Assembly (NCBI RefSeq): GCF_025751495.1
Contig: NZ_JAOWKZ010000002.1
Span: 912,001-976,000, forward strand
Source of the DNA: Albidovulum litorale
Lineage (GTDB): Bacteria > Pseudomonadota > Alphaproteobacteria > Rhodobacterales > Rhodobacteraceae
Reading direction: 5' to 3'
Length of the DNA stretch: 64,000 bases
The stretch's first letter is position 1; every line of letters begins with the position of its first letter. The notes under the pieces are model-generated. The model was not told the origin of the DNA. It saw only the letters and a list, made by a program, of their open reading frames with translations, and did not search any database. Positions 52,626-63,200 of the stretch are shown one piece after another. Made by a program: the position numbers and the translations under genes.

Positions 52626-53932
52626 GTCGCCTCCGCGATCAGGTGAAAGAAAGTGCCGCTGGCATGGCCCCGGCGCGACCCGGTCTCGGGCACGGCATCG
52701 CCATTCGCATCGACGACCCGCGCCAGCGCCATATCCGGCTGGGTAAGAATCGTCGAGTAGTGAAATTCGTGGCCGCGTAGCCGCGCACCGGCCCTGTGCC
52801 CCGGCAGCGGCGCAGCGAGTTCGGCCAGCCTGTAGCCAAGATGCATCTTGCGCTTTTCAAAGGAAGTGATGAGGCCGAGCAGTCCGGCCATTTCGTGTCG
52901 CACGCCATCGCGGTCGACGATGGCCGCCCCCATCGCCATGTAACCGCCGCATTCGCCATGGACGGGCCGTGTCTCGGCAAACCGGCGCAATCCCTGACGG
53001 AATCGCGTCGCCGATGCCAGCCTGCCACCATGCAGCTCAGGATACCCCCCGGGCAGCCAGCAGCAATCGGCTCTGTCGTCCGGCGCCTCGTCGGCAAGCG
53101 GCGAGAACGGCAGGACCTCGGCCCCGGCCGCTCGCCAGGCATCGAGAAGATGCGGGTAGACAAAGGAAAAGGCGGCATCGCGGGCAAGTGCTATGCGCTG
53201 GCCGGGCGGCACTACCGCGACCGGGCCGGACGGCGAAAGCCGCGTCGCCCCCGCCGCCGCCCGCACCGCATCGAGATCGACATGCGCCGCGACGAATTCC
53301 GCCGCATCGGCGATGATCCGGTCCAGTTCCGGTGTCTCTTCGGCCTGCACCAGTCCCAGATGCCGCTCGGGCACCTCGATCGAAGCGCGTCGCGGAAGGG
53401 CACCGAATACACGGATACCGGCGGCCTCCATTCCCACCCGCACCAAAGCCTCATGCCGGGGAGAGGCAACGCGGTTCAGAACCACGCCCGCAACTTTTAC
53501 ATCTGGCCGCATCGTCGCAAATCCCTGCGCCACCGCCGCTGCCGATTGCGCCTGACCCGACACATCCAGAACCAGCACGACTGGCCAGCCGGTTAAAGCC
53601 GAGAGATCCGCCGAGGCTCCTGTGCCGGCCTCTCCCGCCTGCGCCACTCCGTCAAAAAGCCCCATCGAGCCTTCGGCCAACACCAGATCGGCCTGTTCAG
53701 CCGCCCTGATCAGCCCGGCGATCTGGTTCTCGCCCATTGCCCAAGTATCGAGGTTCACCGAAAACCGCCGTGAGGCTGCGAGGTGAAAAGCCGGGTCAAT
53801 ATAATCGGGACCCGACTTGAACGGCTGGACCGCAAGCTGCGAAGCCCTGAACGCCCCAAGAAGCCCCAGCATCAGGGTCGTTTTACCGGTGCCCGAGGCG
53901 GGAGCCGAGATGATGAGACCCGGCGGGATCAT
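52622..53932 (-). CDS. cobB: Hydrogenobyrinic acid a,c-diamide synthase
   Basis: A 436-residue glutamine- and ATP-dependent amidase. The N-terminal dethiobiotin-synthetase-like domain has the P-loop [18 protein letters not shown] and [12 protein letters not shown]. The C-terminal class I glutaminase domain has [10 protein letters not shown], catalytic Cys in [12 protein letters not shown], and a late HEFHYS. Overlaps cobM and cobA by 4 bases. Confidence 0.94.
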   Translation of the reverse strand: MIPPGLIISAPASGTGKTTLMLGLLGAFRASQLAVQPFKSGPDYIDPAFHLAASRRFSVNLDTWAMGENQIAGLIRAAEQADLVLAEGSMGLFDGVAQAGEAGTGASADLSALTGWPVVLVLDVSGQAQSAAAVAQGFATMRPDVKVAGVVLNRVASPRHEALVRVGMEAAGIRVFGALPRRASIEVPERHLGLVQAEETPELDRIIADAAEFVAAHVDLDAVRAAAGATRLSPSGPVAVVPPGQRIALARDAAFSFVYPHLLDAWRAAGAEVLPFSPLADEAPDDRADCCWLPGGYPELHGGRLASATRFRQGLRRFAETRPVHGECGGYMAMGAAIVDRDGVRHEMAGLLGLITSFEKRKMHLGYRLAELAAPLPGHRAGARLRGHEFHYSTILTQPDMALARVVDANGDAVPETGSRRGHASGTFFHLIAEAT

Positions 53933-54711
53933 TGCGGTTCCGGGAACCTCGGATGAGTGCCCACGGGCCGGTAACGGCGGTCATAATCGCCTGCATAGAG
54001 CCTGCTTTCGTCAAACTCCTCGGCCCCGATGGAGCGGCCGACGAAGATCAGCGCGGTGCGCTCCATCTCGGCCCCTACCGCCGTCTCCAGCGTCTCCAGC
54101 GTCGCCCGAACGACGCGCTGGTCGGGCCAGCTCGCGCGCCAGATCACGGCAACGGGGCAATCGGCGCCGTAATGCGGGGTCAGCTCTGCCACCACCTTCT
54201 CCAGCACATGAACCGAAAGATGGATCGCCAGTACCGCACCAGTCCGGGCGAAGTTTTCCAGCGTCTCGCCCGGTGGCATAGAGGTCGCCCGGCCCGAGGT
54301 CCGGGTCAGCACGACCGACTGCACCACGCCCGGCAGGGTCAGTTCCGCGCCCAAAGCCGCCGCGCCAGCGGCGAAGGAGGGCACGCCCGGCGTCACGTCA
54401 TAGGGAATGCCCAATTCGCGCAGACGGCGAAGCTGCTCGCCCATCGCCGACCAGACCGAGAGATCGCCGGAATGAAGTCGCGCCACATCCTGCCCCGCTT
54501 CATGCGCAGTTTGGATCTCGGCGATGATCTCATCCAGCGACAGGGGTGCGGTGTTGACGATCTTCGCGCCATCGGGGCAATGGCCCAGCACCGCCTCGGG
54601 CACCAGCGATCCGGCATAAAGGCAGACCGGGCATGACGCGATCAGGTCGCGGCCACGCAATGTCAGAAGGTCGGGGGCGCCCGGTCCGGCGCCGATGAAA
54701 TGCACTGTCAT
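53929..54711 (-). CDS. cobM: Precorrin-4 C11-methyltransferase
   Basis: A 260-residue SAM methyltransferase acting on precorrin-4 to give precorrin-5. Motifs: [33 protein letters not shown] (CobM-specific), [13 protein letters not shown] and [17 protein letters not shown]-type overlaps on both sides (cobE, cobB). Confidence 0.94.
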   Translation of the reverse strand: MTVHFIGAGPGAPDLLTLRGRDLIASCPVCLYAGSLVPEAVLGHCPDGAKIVNTAPLSLDEIIAEIQTAHEAGQDVARLHSGDLSVWSAMGEQLRRLRELGIPYDVTPGVPSFAAGAAALGAELTLPGVVQSVVLTRTSGRATSMPPGETLENFARTGAVLAIHLSVHVLEKVVAELTPHYGADCPVAVIWRASWPDQRVVRATLETLETAVGAEMERTALIFVGRSIGAEEFDESRLYAGDYDRRYRPVGTHPRFPEPQ

Positions 54712-55070
54712 TCGTTTCTCCCAATCGCAATGGCGGCTGTGGCCAGCCCGTCGCCCGATACCACACGCGGCCCCAGAAGCCGCGCCCCCGGCCCGGCCGC
54801 AGCCAGAGCCGCCGCCTCTGCCACCGATCCCGTGCCAAAGCGTTCGGCCACCTTCGCCGATTGCGTCAGCACCGCCTGCGCGGCCAGCGCCTCGCGCCCG
54901 AACCCGCAGATCACAAGCCCCAGTTCGGCGGCCAAAGCCTTTGCCACCGGCGCGTCCGCCTTTGCAGAAGCACTTGCCAGCAGCTCTGCCCCGCCGCCCG
55001 CGCGCTCCAGCGCGTCCAGAAGCGACGCCACTGTCGCTGCCGCGCGAAAGCCGATCCCCGCGACCCTCAT
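54708..55070 (-). CDS. cobE: Cobalamin biosynthesis protein CobE
   Basis: A 120-residue CobE/CbiG C-terminal domain protein: [17 protein letters not shown], then [19 protein letters not shown] and the late [14 protein letters not shown]. Its role in the aerobic pathway is poorly defined; related CbiG opens the precorrin-5 lactone in the anaerobic route. The start at 55070 overlaps the cobL stop as ATGA; longer readings run within cobL. Confidence 0.9.
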   Translation of the reverse strand: MRVAGIGFRAAATVASLLDALERAGGGAELLASASAKADAPVAKALAAELGLVICGFGREALAAQAVLTQSAKVAERFGTGSVAEAAALAAAGPGARLLGPRVVSGDGLATAAIAIGRNE

Positions 55071-56254
55071 TTCACCACGCTCCACTGCACCACGGGCCGC
55101 GCCGGTTCCCAGCCGCGCATCCGGCCCAGGGGCGCTGCACTGGCAATCTCGATCCGCATCAGGCCGCCGCCCCGTTTCGCATGACACCGCGCCAGCAGCT
55201 CTTCGCATTCGATCGTCACCGCATTGACGACGAGCCGCGCGCCTTCGGGCATCGCCGCCCAGACAGACTCTATTCCAGCAGAATTCGCACCCCCGCCGAT
55301 AAAGACTGCATCCGGCACCGGCAGACTCTCCAGCGCCCCGGCCCAGTCCGCCTCGGTCACACTCAGCCGATGCGCCATCCCGAATGCGGCGGCATTCTCC
55401 CGCACATTCGCCGCCCGGTCGGCCCGGCTTTCGACCGCCTGCGCGCTCGTCCCCTGCGCCGAGAGGCACCATTCGACCGAGATGGAACCCGAGCCCGCGC
55501 CCAGATCCCACAGCACCTCGCCGGGGCGTGGTGCCAGTGCCGACAGTGTTAGCGCCCGCACGGACCGCTTGGTCATCACCCCGTCCGAGACGAAGAGATC
55601 ATCCGGCAGACCGGCGGCGCGCGGCAGGCCCGGCGCACCGTTCGCGGTAATCGCGACCGCGGCCGGATAGGCGGCATCGTTTATGTCGAAGCCGCCCGCC
55701 TCAGCACGGCGAATACGTTCCGACGGCCCGCCGAGTGATTCCAATACCGTCAGGTTCGACGGGCCAAAGCCCTTCGCCACTAGCCATTCGGCCAGCGCGA
55801 TAACCGCCGCCCCGTCGCGGACAAGGCAGATTGCCCGAACCCCTCGCGCCAGTACTGGCACCAGTCGCTCGAACGGGGCCGCGTGCAGGCCGAGGCACAA
55901 GGTTTCTTCCAGCCGCCAGCCAAGCCGCGAGGCAGCGAGCGCAAAGGTCGAGGGCGCGGGATGCGACACCCAATCGCCGGGCGAAAGATGCACCGACAGC
56001 GACCCGCCCGCCCCGAACCAGAACGGATCACCCGAGGCCAGAACTACGACCTTGCGGCCCTTTTCCGCCAGAACAGGGTCGATCCTGAACGGCACCGGCC
56101 ATTCCCGGCCCCGTGCCCCGGCCGCCACAAGCTCCAGATGCCTTGGGCCGCCAAAAACGATTTCGGCCGCCTCCAGCGCCTCACGGCTTGCATCCGAAAG
56201 CCCGGCATGACCATCTGCGCCCAGACCAATGATCGTCAGCCAGGGATCAGCCAT
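55067..56254 (-). CDS. cobL: Precorrin-6Y C5,15-methyltransferase (decarboxylating)
   Basis: A 395-residue two-domain enzyme: an N-terminal CobE-type methyltransferase (about 1-200, [33 protein letters not shown]) and a C-terminal Rossmann methyltransferase/decarboxylase (about 215-395, [26 protein letters not shown]). It methylates C-5 and C-15 and removes the C-12 acetate carboxyl. The start at 56254 shares the palindrome CATG with cobK on the other strand; AGAAGGA 8 bases upstream lies inside cobK. Confidence 0.93.
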   Translation of the reverse strand: MADPWLTIIGLGADGHAGLSDASREALEAAEIVFGGPRHLELVAAGARGREWPVPFRIDPVLAEKGRKVVVLASGDPFWFGAGGSLSVHLSPGDWVSHPAPSTFALAASRLGWRLEETLCLGLHAAPFERLVPVLARGVRAICLVRDGAAVIALAEWLVAKGFGPSNLTVLESLGGPSERIRRAEAGGFDINDAAYPAAVAITANGAPGLPRAAGLPDDLFVSDGVMTKRSVRALTLSALAPRPGEVLWDLGAGSGSISVEWCLSAQGTSAQAVESRADRAANVRENAAAFGMAHRLSVTEADWAGALESLPVPDAVFIGGGANSAGIESVWAAMPEGARLVVNAVTIECEELLARCHAKRGGGLMRIEIASAAPLGRMRGWEPARPVVQWSVVK

Positions 56255-57002
56255 GACACGCGTCCTTCTTCTCGGCGGCACCAGTGAGGCAAGCCAGCTT
56301 GCCCGCCACTTCGCGGCCCAGGGCGTTGATGCCGTCTTTTCCTATGCCGGGCGCACCGACGCCCCCGTGGAACAACCCCTGCCGACCCGCATCGGCGGTT
56401 TCGGTGGTGCCGATGGCCTTGCCGCATATCTGAGCGCCGAAAGCATAACCCATGTGGTGGATGCGACCCATCCCTTCGCGGCCCAGATGAGCCGGAATGC
56501 AATTTCCGCCTGTGCAGACACGAATACGCCGCTTTGCGCCTATGAGCGCTCGCCTTGGGAGGCAGGCGAAAGCGATGACTGGACTCATGTCCCCGACCTC
56601 GCCACTGCTGTCGCGGCTTTGCCCGAGGAACCCGCTTGCATCTTCCTTGCCATCGGTCGCCAGAACCTGACGGCCTTCGCCGCGAAGCCCTGGCATCACT
56701 ACATTCTGAGGCTGGTCGATGCGCCGCAGGGCAGGCTGCCGCTGCCGGACGCCGAGGCGGTGATCGCGCGCGGCCCTTTCACGGAGGAGGGCGACCGGAA
56801 ACTTCTGAAATCCCGCCGTGTGAACCTCATAGTCGCCAAGAATTCCGGCGGCACCGGTGCGCGGGCGAAACTGGATGCCGCCCGAAGCCTCAGGATTCCG
56901 GTGATCCTGATCGACCGGCCGGCTCTGCCTCCGCGCCGCATTGCCCATAGCGTGGCCGAGGTTATGGCGTTTCTCGCTCACCGCGCCGACCTCGGCGTAT
57001 AG
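56253..57002 (+). CDS. cobK: Precorrin-6A reductase
   Basis: A 249-residue NADPH-dependent reductase giving precorrin-6B. RVLLLGGTSEASQLARHF, VDATHPFAAQMSRNAI, YILRLVDAP and VAKNSGGTGARAKLDAA are CobK motifs. It is the only cob gene on the plus strand. ATG at 56253 shares CATG with the cobL start; AGGGAT, inside cobL, is its likely ribosome-binding site. Its 3' end overlaps cobJ tail-to-tail by 25 bases, so it is embedded between two leftward genes with no intergenic promoter space. Confidence 0.92.
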   Translation: MTRVLLLGGTSEASQLARHFAAQGVDAVFSYAGRTDAPVEQPLPTRIGGFGGADGLAAYLSAESITHVVDATHPFAAQMSRNAISACADTNTPLCAYERSPWEAGESDDWTHVPDLATAVAALPEEPACIFLAIGRQNLTAFAAKPWHHYILRLVDAPQGRLPLPDAEAVIARGPFTEEGDRKLLKSRRVNLIVAKNSGGTGARAKLDAARSLRIPVILIDRPALPPRRIAHSVAEVMAFLAHRADLGV

Positions 57003-57712
57003 ACGAAGCGCCCGATCCGGCGGGTATCGCGGTTGCCGACGATTACGACGGTGCGCATGTCGGCCATGTCGGGCGTCGCCTCGCCGAGCGTCACCGTGTT
57101 CAGCACCTCCTCCGGCGTCGTCACCGCGCGGGCGAATGAAACCAGTGTCTCCGGCCCTGCCTCCTCGCGCAGGATCTCCAGCGCGCGGGCGAATTGATGC
57201 GGGCGGCTTTTGGAGCGCGGGTTGTAGAAGGCCATGGCGAAACCGGCCTGCGCCGCCAGTTTCAGACGATGTTCCACCAGTTCCCAAGGCTTGAGATTGT
57301 CCGACAGGTTGATCGCGCAGAAATCATGCCCCAAGGGCGCGCCAAGCCGCGCGGCGGCGGCCAGCATTGCGGTGATGCCGGGCAGGATGCGGATGTCGTA
57401 ATCCTGCGCGTCTGGCCTTGCCTCCAATGCCTCGAACAAAGCCGAGGCCATGGCAAAGACGCCGGGATCGCCGGAGGAGACGATCACCACCTGGCGGCCC
57501 TTGGCCGCCATGTCGAGCGCGTGTCCCGCGCGGTCCAGTTCCACCCGGTTGTCGGAAGGGTGTAGGGTCAGCCCCTCGCGCGGGGCGACGCGGGCGACGT
57601 AGGGGATGTAGCCCACGACATCCGTGGCCTCGGCCAAAGCCGCGCGCACCTCGTCTGTCACCAGCGCATCGTCCCCGGGGCCAAGGCCCGCAACCGCGAT
57701 CCAGCCCGTCAT
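56978..57712 (-). CDS. cobJ: Precorrin-3B C17-methyltransferase
   Basis: A 244-residue SAM methyltransferase that drives ring contraction, giving precorrin-4. Motifs: IAVAGLGPGDDALVTDEV, DVVGYIPYVARV, VIVSSGDPGVFAMASALFE, ILPGITAMLAAAARLGAPLG and FYNPRSKSRPHQF. The start at 57712 (MTGWIAVAG) overlaps cobI as ATGA. Ends inside the 3' end of the opposing cobK. Confidence 0.94.
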   Translation of the reverse strand: MTGWIAVAGLGPGDDALVTDEVRAALAEATDVVGYIPYVARVAPREGLTLHPSDNRVELDRAGHALDMAAKGRQVVIVSSGDPGVFAMASALFEALEARPDAQDYDIRILPGITAMLAAAARLGAPLGHDFCAINLSDNLKPWELVEHRLKLAAQAGFAMAFYNPRSKSRPHQFARALEILREEAGPETLVSFARAVTTPEEVLNTVTLGEATPDMADMRTVVIVGNRDTRRIGRFVYTPRSAR

Positions 57713-58425
57713 GGCCGCCGCCCCTGCCCATGCACCACGGCGATGGAGAAATAGGGCACCTGGGCGGGCGCTTCGCTGATCCGGTGGACCTTCTGATCCG
57801 TCATCGTGCCGCGTTCCACCAGCCATGCCGTATCGAGCCGCCCCGCCGCCGTCAGGCAACGCTTCAGCTTTTCCAGATTGCGACCGATCTTCATCACGAC
57901 CAGCGCATCGGTATCGCGGATGCGGCGGGTGAGTTCCTCCTCCTCAATCGTCGCCGTCACAACGGTCAGCACATCGTCGCCCCACGTGATCGGCTGGCCC
58001 GTTGCGGTCCAGCAACCGGACATGCCTGTGATACCGGGAACGACCTCGACAGCACAGCGCTCGCGAAGCCGCGTATAAAGATGCATGAAGCTGCCGTAAA
58101 AGAACGGATCGCCCTCGCAGAGCACCAAAACAGTCTCTGTTTCGGCCAAATGGGCCAGTTTTTCCGCCCAGACCTCGTAGAAGTCCGCCATCACACGGTT
58201 GTATTCGGGATCGGAGAAATGGATCTCGGTCGTGACCGGGTATTCCATCGGGTACTCGATGGCATCTGCGCGCAGCATGCCGTTTACGATCCTGCGCGCT
58301 TGCCCCTCGTACCCCGCCTTGCGGAAATAGGCGATATGGGTCGAGGAACGCACCAGCCTGTCTGACTTGACGCTCATCAGATCGGGATCGCCGGGGCCGA
58401 GGCCGGTGCAGATGACCTTTCCCAT
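57709..58425 (-). CDS. cobI: Precorrin-2 C20-methyltransferase
   Basis: A 238-residue SAM methyltransferase giving precorrin-3A. Motifs: VICTGLGPGDPDLMSVKSDR, CEGDPFFYGSFMHLYTRL, VVPGITGMSGCWTATGQPI and VVMKIGRNLEKLK. The start at 58425 follows GGAAGGAG. Two bases separate it from the cobH stop. Confidence 0.94.
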   Translation of the reverse strand: MGKVICTGLGPGDPDLMSVKSDRLVRSSTHIAYFRKAGYEGQARRIVNGMLRADAIEYPMEYPVTTEIHFSDPEYNRVMADFYEVWAEKLAHLAETETVLVLCEGDPFFYGSFMHLYTRLRERCAVEVVPGITGMSGCWTATGQPITWGDDVLTVVTATIEEEELTRRIRDTDALVVMKIGRNLEKLKRCLTAAGRLDTAWLVERGTMTDQKVHRISEAPAQVPYFSIAVVHGQGRRP

Positions 58426-58427
58426 GA

Positions 58428-59057
58428 TCACTCCTTCCGGCTGGCGAGCGCGTTGACCGCGGCGACAGTGATCGCCGAGCCGCCAAGACGGCCCTTCACG
58501 ATGACCGAGGGCACCGGCAGGTCTTCCATCAGCGCGTCCTTCGACTCGGCGGCACCGACAAAGCCCACCGGGCAGCCAATGATCGCCGCCGGGCGCGGGC
58601 AGGCCGGGTCCTCGAGCATGTTGAGGAGGTGGAAAAGCGCGGTCGGCGCGTTGCCGATGGCGACAACGGCCCCTTCCAGATGCGGCCGCCACAGCTCCAG
58701 CGCGGCGGCGGAGCGGGTGTTGCCCATCTCCTTCGCCATACCGGGGACGCGCGGGTCCTGCAGGGTGCAGATCACCTCGTTGTTGGCAGGCAGTCTTGCC
58801 CGGGTGATCCCCTCGCTGACCATGCGCGCGTCGCAAAGGATTGGCGCACCGGTCTCGAGCGCTGCACGGGCGGCGATCGCCATACCGGGGGAGAAGCGGA
58901 CATGTTCCTCCAGCCCCACCATCCCGGCGGCATGGATCATGCGGACGACGACGACCTCTTCCTCCGGCGTGAAGCGGGCGAGGTTTGCCTCGGCGCGGAT
59001 GGTGGCGAAGCTTTCGAGGTAAATCGCGGCGCCGTCGGTCTGGTAGCTATGGGGCAT
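58428..59057 (-). CDS. cobH: Precorrin-8X methylmutase
   Basis: A 209-residue CobH, moving the C-11 methyl to C-12 to form hydrogenobyrinate. Motifs: SFATIRAEANLARF, VVVRMIHAAGMVGLEEHV (catalytic His), ILCDARMVSEGITRARLP and IGCPVGFVGAAESKDAL. It overlaps cobG by 11 bases. Confidence 0.95.
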   Translation of the reverse strand: MPHSYQTDGAAIYLESFATIRAEANLARFTPEEEVVVVRMIHAAGMVGLEEHVRFSPGMAIAARAALETGAPILCDARMVSEGITRARLPANNEVICTLQDPRVPGMAKEMGNTRSAAALELWRPHLEGAVVAIGNAPTALFHLLNMLEDPACPRPAAIIGCPVGFVGAAESKDALMEDLPVPSVIVKGRLGGSAITVAAVNALASRKE

Positions 59058-60225
59058 CTTCGGTCTCGGTCAGAAGGGCGGGATTGGCGGAAAGCGTCAC
59101 GGGCGAAAGCCCGGTCCGCGAAGGCAAATCGGCGGCAGTACCGTTCCGGATGAGGTCGACGGTGCCGTCGCTGCGGCCGGTGAGCGTCAGGGGCGCAGGC
59201 CCGGGATGGGCGCAGCCCTTGGCACAACCGGAGACATGGAGCCGCGCACCGGGCGCCAGCGATGCGCAAAGCGCCCGCGCCAGCGGTCGCGTCGCGATCA
59301 GCGCCTGCGGACAGCCGGGCGCGCCGGTGCAGGCGGTCACGCGCAGCATCGGGTCGACTGGGTCGGTGATCAGGCCGGGAATGGCGGGCAGGGTGGTTGC
59401 GCCCTCGATCAGGATCATGCGCCACGGCGTGATCCGCAAGGGACCGTTTTCTGCAAGGATAGACATGGTTTCAGCCGTGATCTGGCCGAATTCGAAGCCG
59501 ACGAGAAAGCCCAGTGGCAGAGGTCCCGGCGCGGAGGCCGGGGCGCTTGATCGCGGCAGGGCAGGAATCTCGGTAAACACGTCCGGCAGGCGTGCGCCAC
59601 GCGCCAGATGCGCCGCCATGCGCCCGCGACCTTCGGGCGCGCCGCCAGTTTTTAGGAACCACCGGGCGAGGTCAATGGCAAGCCCGGCGGCAGTTGACGG
59701 CGTCGCGGTCGCTCCGGTTGCCGCGCCATCTGCGCGGATCAGTAGGGCATCGCCCGGGCCACGTTCGATACGGATATCGGCGGAGGTCTCCGAGAGGACC
59801 GGCTCGGCGCCGCAATCGACGGCATAGCCAAACTTGCCCGGTGTCGCTGGGGCATCCGGATGGCTCAGCGCCCCGGTGAGCGAACGCACAACGTCCTGCA
59901 CCCCGTCGCCATCGCGCCAAAACGGCGTGACCACGACATTGCGACGGCTTTCGGCCTCGGTCGACGCGTCGATGAGACCGAGGACGGACAGGCCGTCGAT
60001 GAGCGGGCCGTGATCCGTCTCGGTCACGCCGCGAAGCTGGACATTGGCGCGGGCCGAAAGGTCGATGAGCCCGTTGCCGTGCTGCGCCGACAGGTCAGCG
60101 ATGCCCTTCGCCTGCGTGGGCGTAAGCCGACCGCCACGGGGCCGGACGCGGACGACGAGGCCGTCACCCGACATCATTGGACGCAGCGCGCCGGGGCACC
60201 AACCTTTGATGACCGGATCGCTCAT
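59047..60225 (-). CDS. cobG: Precorrin-3B synthase (O2-dependent)
   Basis: A 392-residue protein of the nitrite/sulfite reductase fold. It oxidises precorrin-3A with O2 to the 3B lactone, so its presence marks the aerobic route. NIR_SIR half-domains begin KGWCPGALRPMMSGDGLVVR and LGFLVGFEFGQ. The Fe-S ligands are in CTGAPGCPQALIATRPL and SGCAKGCAHPG. Overlaps cobN and cobH. Confidence 0.93.
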   Translation of the reverse strand: MSDPVIKGWCPGALRPMMSGDGLVVRVRPRGGRLTPTQAKGIADLSAQHGNGLIDLSARANVQLRGVTETDHGPLIDGLSVLGLIDASTEAESRRNVVVTPFWRDGDGVQDVVRSLTGALSHPDAPATPGKFGYAVDCGAEPVLSETSADIRIERGPGDALLIRADGAATGATATPSTAAGLAIDLARWFLKTGGAPEGRGRMAAHLARGARLPDVFTEIPALPRSSAPASAPGPLPLGFLVGFEFGQITAETMSILAENGPLRITPWRMILIEGATTLPAIPGLITDPVDPMLRVTACTGAPGCPQALIATRPLARALCASLAPGARLHVSGCAKGCAHPGPAPLTLTGRSDGTVDLIRNGTAADLPSRTGLSPVTLSANPALLTETEDAP

Positions 60226-63200
60226 TGCCCCGCCTCCATCGCGATGGAGTTGCGCCGGGTGATCCAGAGCCCCGCATCGCGAAGCGCCGCGAAGCGGTCG
60301 CGCATGGCCTGAAGGGCGGCGGGGTTTTCCGCCTGCATGAAGGCCACGACCTGATCCCGGCCCAAAGTCGCCTCATGATAGAGGTCGAAAAGATGCGGGG
60401 GCACCGCGCGGGCGAGATGGGCAAAGGCCGCCATGTGGTCGAGCGTTGCCGCGATCTCGGCGGCACCGCGGAAGCCATGGCGCATCATGCCGTCGGCCCA
60501 GTTCGGGTTTGCGGCGCGGGCGCGGACGACGCGGCCGATCTCCTCGCAAAGCGTCCTTGCGCGAGGCGCGTCGGGGCGGGTCGCGTCGAGGTGGTAGAGC
60601 GCGGGCGCTTCGCCGCCAAGTCGTGCGACAGCAGCGGCAAAGCCACCCTCATGCGCGGCATAGTCGGAGGCTAAGAGCAGGTCGGTCTCGGCCAAATCCT
60701 GAATGTGGACGAAGCCGTCGGCGCCCTTCACCTGCTCTTCCAGCGCCGCGCGGGCGGGATGGGAAGCCCCGGAGGCGTCGATGGCCCATTCAGAGCCTGA
60801 AAGCCAAGCCTCACCTGCGGCCCTCTGGCCGTCGGGCCCGTAATCCTCAATCGCCTCGCCCATCGCGACACCGTAGAGGCCGGGCTTCGGTCCGAAAACA
60901 CGCGGAGACGCGCGCAGGTATGGATTGTCCTCGGGCGCTTCCTCGCGCTCCGCCAAGGCCCTTGCGGCGGCTTCGAAAAGCTGGGCAAGCCCTGGAAAAA
61001 CGTCTCTGAACAGGCCCGAAACGCGCAAGGTCACGTCGATCCGGGGCCGGCGGAGCAGGGCGAGGGGGATCACCTCGAAGCCCGAAACACGCTCGGACCC
61101 TTCGTCCCATTTCGGGGAGAGGCCCGCGAGGTGCAGGGCCATCGCGAATTCCTCGCCCGCCGTGCGCATCGTGGCCGAGCCCCAGAGGTCGATGACCAAG
61201 GATTTCGGCCAGTCGCCGTGATCCTGCAGGTGGCGGCGCAGAAGTTCCTCGGCCAGCTTCACGCCCTGCGCATGGGCGGCGCGCGACGGCACGGCGCGGG
61301 GATCGGTGGTGAAGAGGTTGCGGCCCGTCGGCAGCACATCGGAGCGGCCGCGGAAGGGCGAGCCGGAGGGACCAGCCTCCACCCGTTTGCCGTTTAGCGC
61401 CGCCAGCAGCCCGGCACGTTCCTCAACCCCGCACTGGCCGGTGCCGAAGATATGCAGACCGTCGCCATACTGGCTTTCCTTGATGTCGCAGACGAAGCGA
61501 TCGATGCGGGTGATCGCCTCGGCGGGGGAGGCATCTTGGGAAATGCCAAGGTCGTCCTCCACCCCGTGCCCGCGTGCCTCCTCGCGGATCGCTGCAATCA
61601 GCCGGTCGCGGCGGGCGGGATCAAGCCCGTCGGCGGTGGAGTATTCGTCGAGCAGGCGTTCGAGGCGGTTCAGGTCCTCGGGCAGGTTGCTCTCCACCAG
61701 AGGCGGCGGCAGGTGGCCGATAGTGACGGCGCCGATGCGGCGCTTGGCCTGCGCGGCCTCGCCGGGGTCGTTGACGATGAAGGGGTAGATGACCGGCAGG
61801 GGGCCGGTCAGCGCCTCGGGCCAGCACTCGGCCGAGAGCGCCACCGACTTGCCCGGCAGCCATTCGAGCGTCCCATGCGCGCCGATATGGATCAGCGCGT
61901 GCAGCCCCTGCGACCGGAGCCAGAGGTAGAAGGCGACATAGGCATGGCGCGGGGTTCGGCTCAGGTCATGGTAATCGTCGCCCCGGGTTGTGGCCTCGCC
62001 GCGTTCGGGTTGCAGGGCGACGATGGCCTTGCTCCGCCGGATCGCGTGAAAACGGAAATGGCCATCCGTGACCGAAGGGTCGGTCGCAGGATCACCCCAG
62101 GCGGCGAATAGGGCATCTTTTAGCGGGGCAGAAAGGGTCGAAACAGTGTCTGTATAGGCAGAAACGGGCCATTCCAGTGTTTCCGCCGTCAGGGAATGAC
62201 CGAGGTTCTCGCCCACTTTCACATAATGGTTTCCGTCGGCAAGGGCCGCAAGGATGCCTTCCGCCGAGGCCAGCGCGTCGAGGCCCACGGCATGGGCCAA
62301 CTGATGCGTCTTGCCGGGATAGGTGGAAAGGACCAGCGCGACACTGCGGTCAGGCGCGGGCGTGGTCGAAAGGCGGTGCCAACCCACCACGCGATCGGCC
62401 ACGGCGGCAATGCGGTCCGGGTCGGCGCGGTGAGCGAAGCGGGAAAATTGCAGGTCGGGGTCTTTCTTGCCCGGGCTTTTGAAGCTCGCGACACCAGCGA
62501 AGATCCGGCCATCGACCTCGGGCAAAACGACATGCATGGCGAGATCGGCGGGCGATAGGCCCCGCTCGGCTTCAGCCCAGTCCTTCTTCCGCGCTGTGGA
62601 GAGGGCGACTTGAAAGACCGGGCAGCCCGCTGCGTCGAGGGGCGAGGCGGAACCATCCGTACCTTTGGCCGAAAAGGCGGTCGCATTGACCACAGCGGCG
62701 GGGGCAAGGCGGGCAAGCTCGGCCCGCAGCCAAGCAGCGGCGGCGGGGTCCTTCAGCGAGGCGGCATAGGCGCCGATCGCGGCAAAACCGCGCTTCTCCA
62801 GCGCTGCGATCAGCGCGTCGACAGGGTCGGTATCGGCGGAGGTCAGATAGGAGCGGTAGAAGGTCACGACGGCAAGCGGTTGGTCGGATACTTCGGGCGC
62901 GGGCGCGACGCCTTTGCCGGGCAGATACCACCCGAAACCGGGCACCGTCTTGTCGCCAATGACCGGCCCGGCATAAAGGCCCGCCGCCAGCGCCATCTGC
63001 TGAAGCGCCGCCTGCGCGGCCACGGCACCGCCCGCGTCACAGAGCGCCTGCAGGCGGCGCAGGGTCGATTTCGGCAGGGTAGAAAGCGCGTCCAGCCGCG
63101 CATCCTCGCGCCCGTCGGCAGGCAGTATCGCCAGCGCGATGCCGTTCCTGCGGGCAAGGTCCTGCACCTGTGCAAGCCCGTAGGGCCAGTAGCTTTCGCC

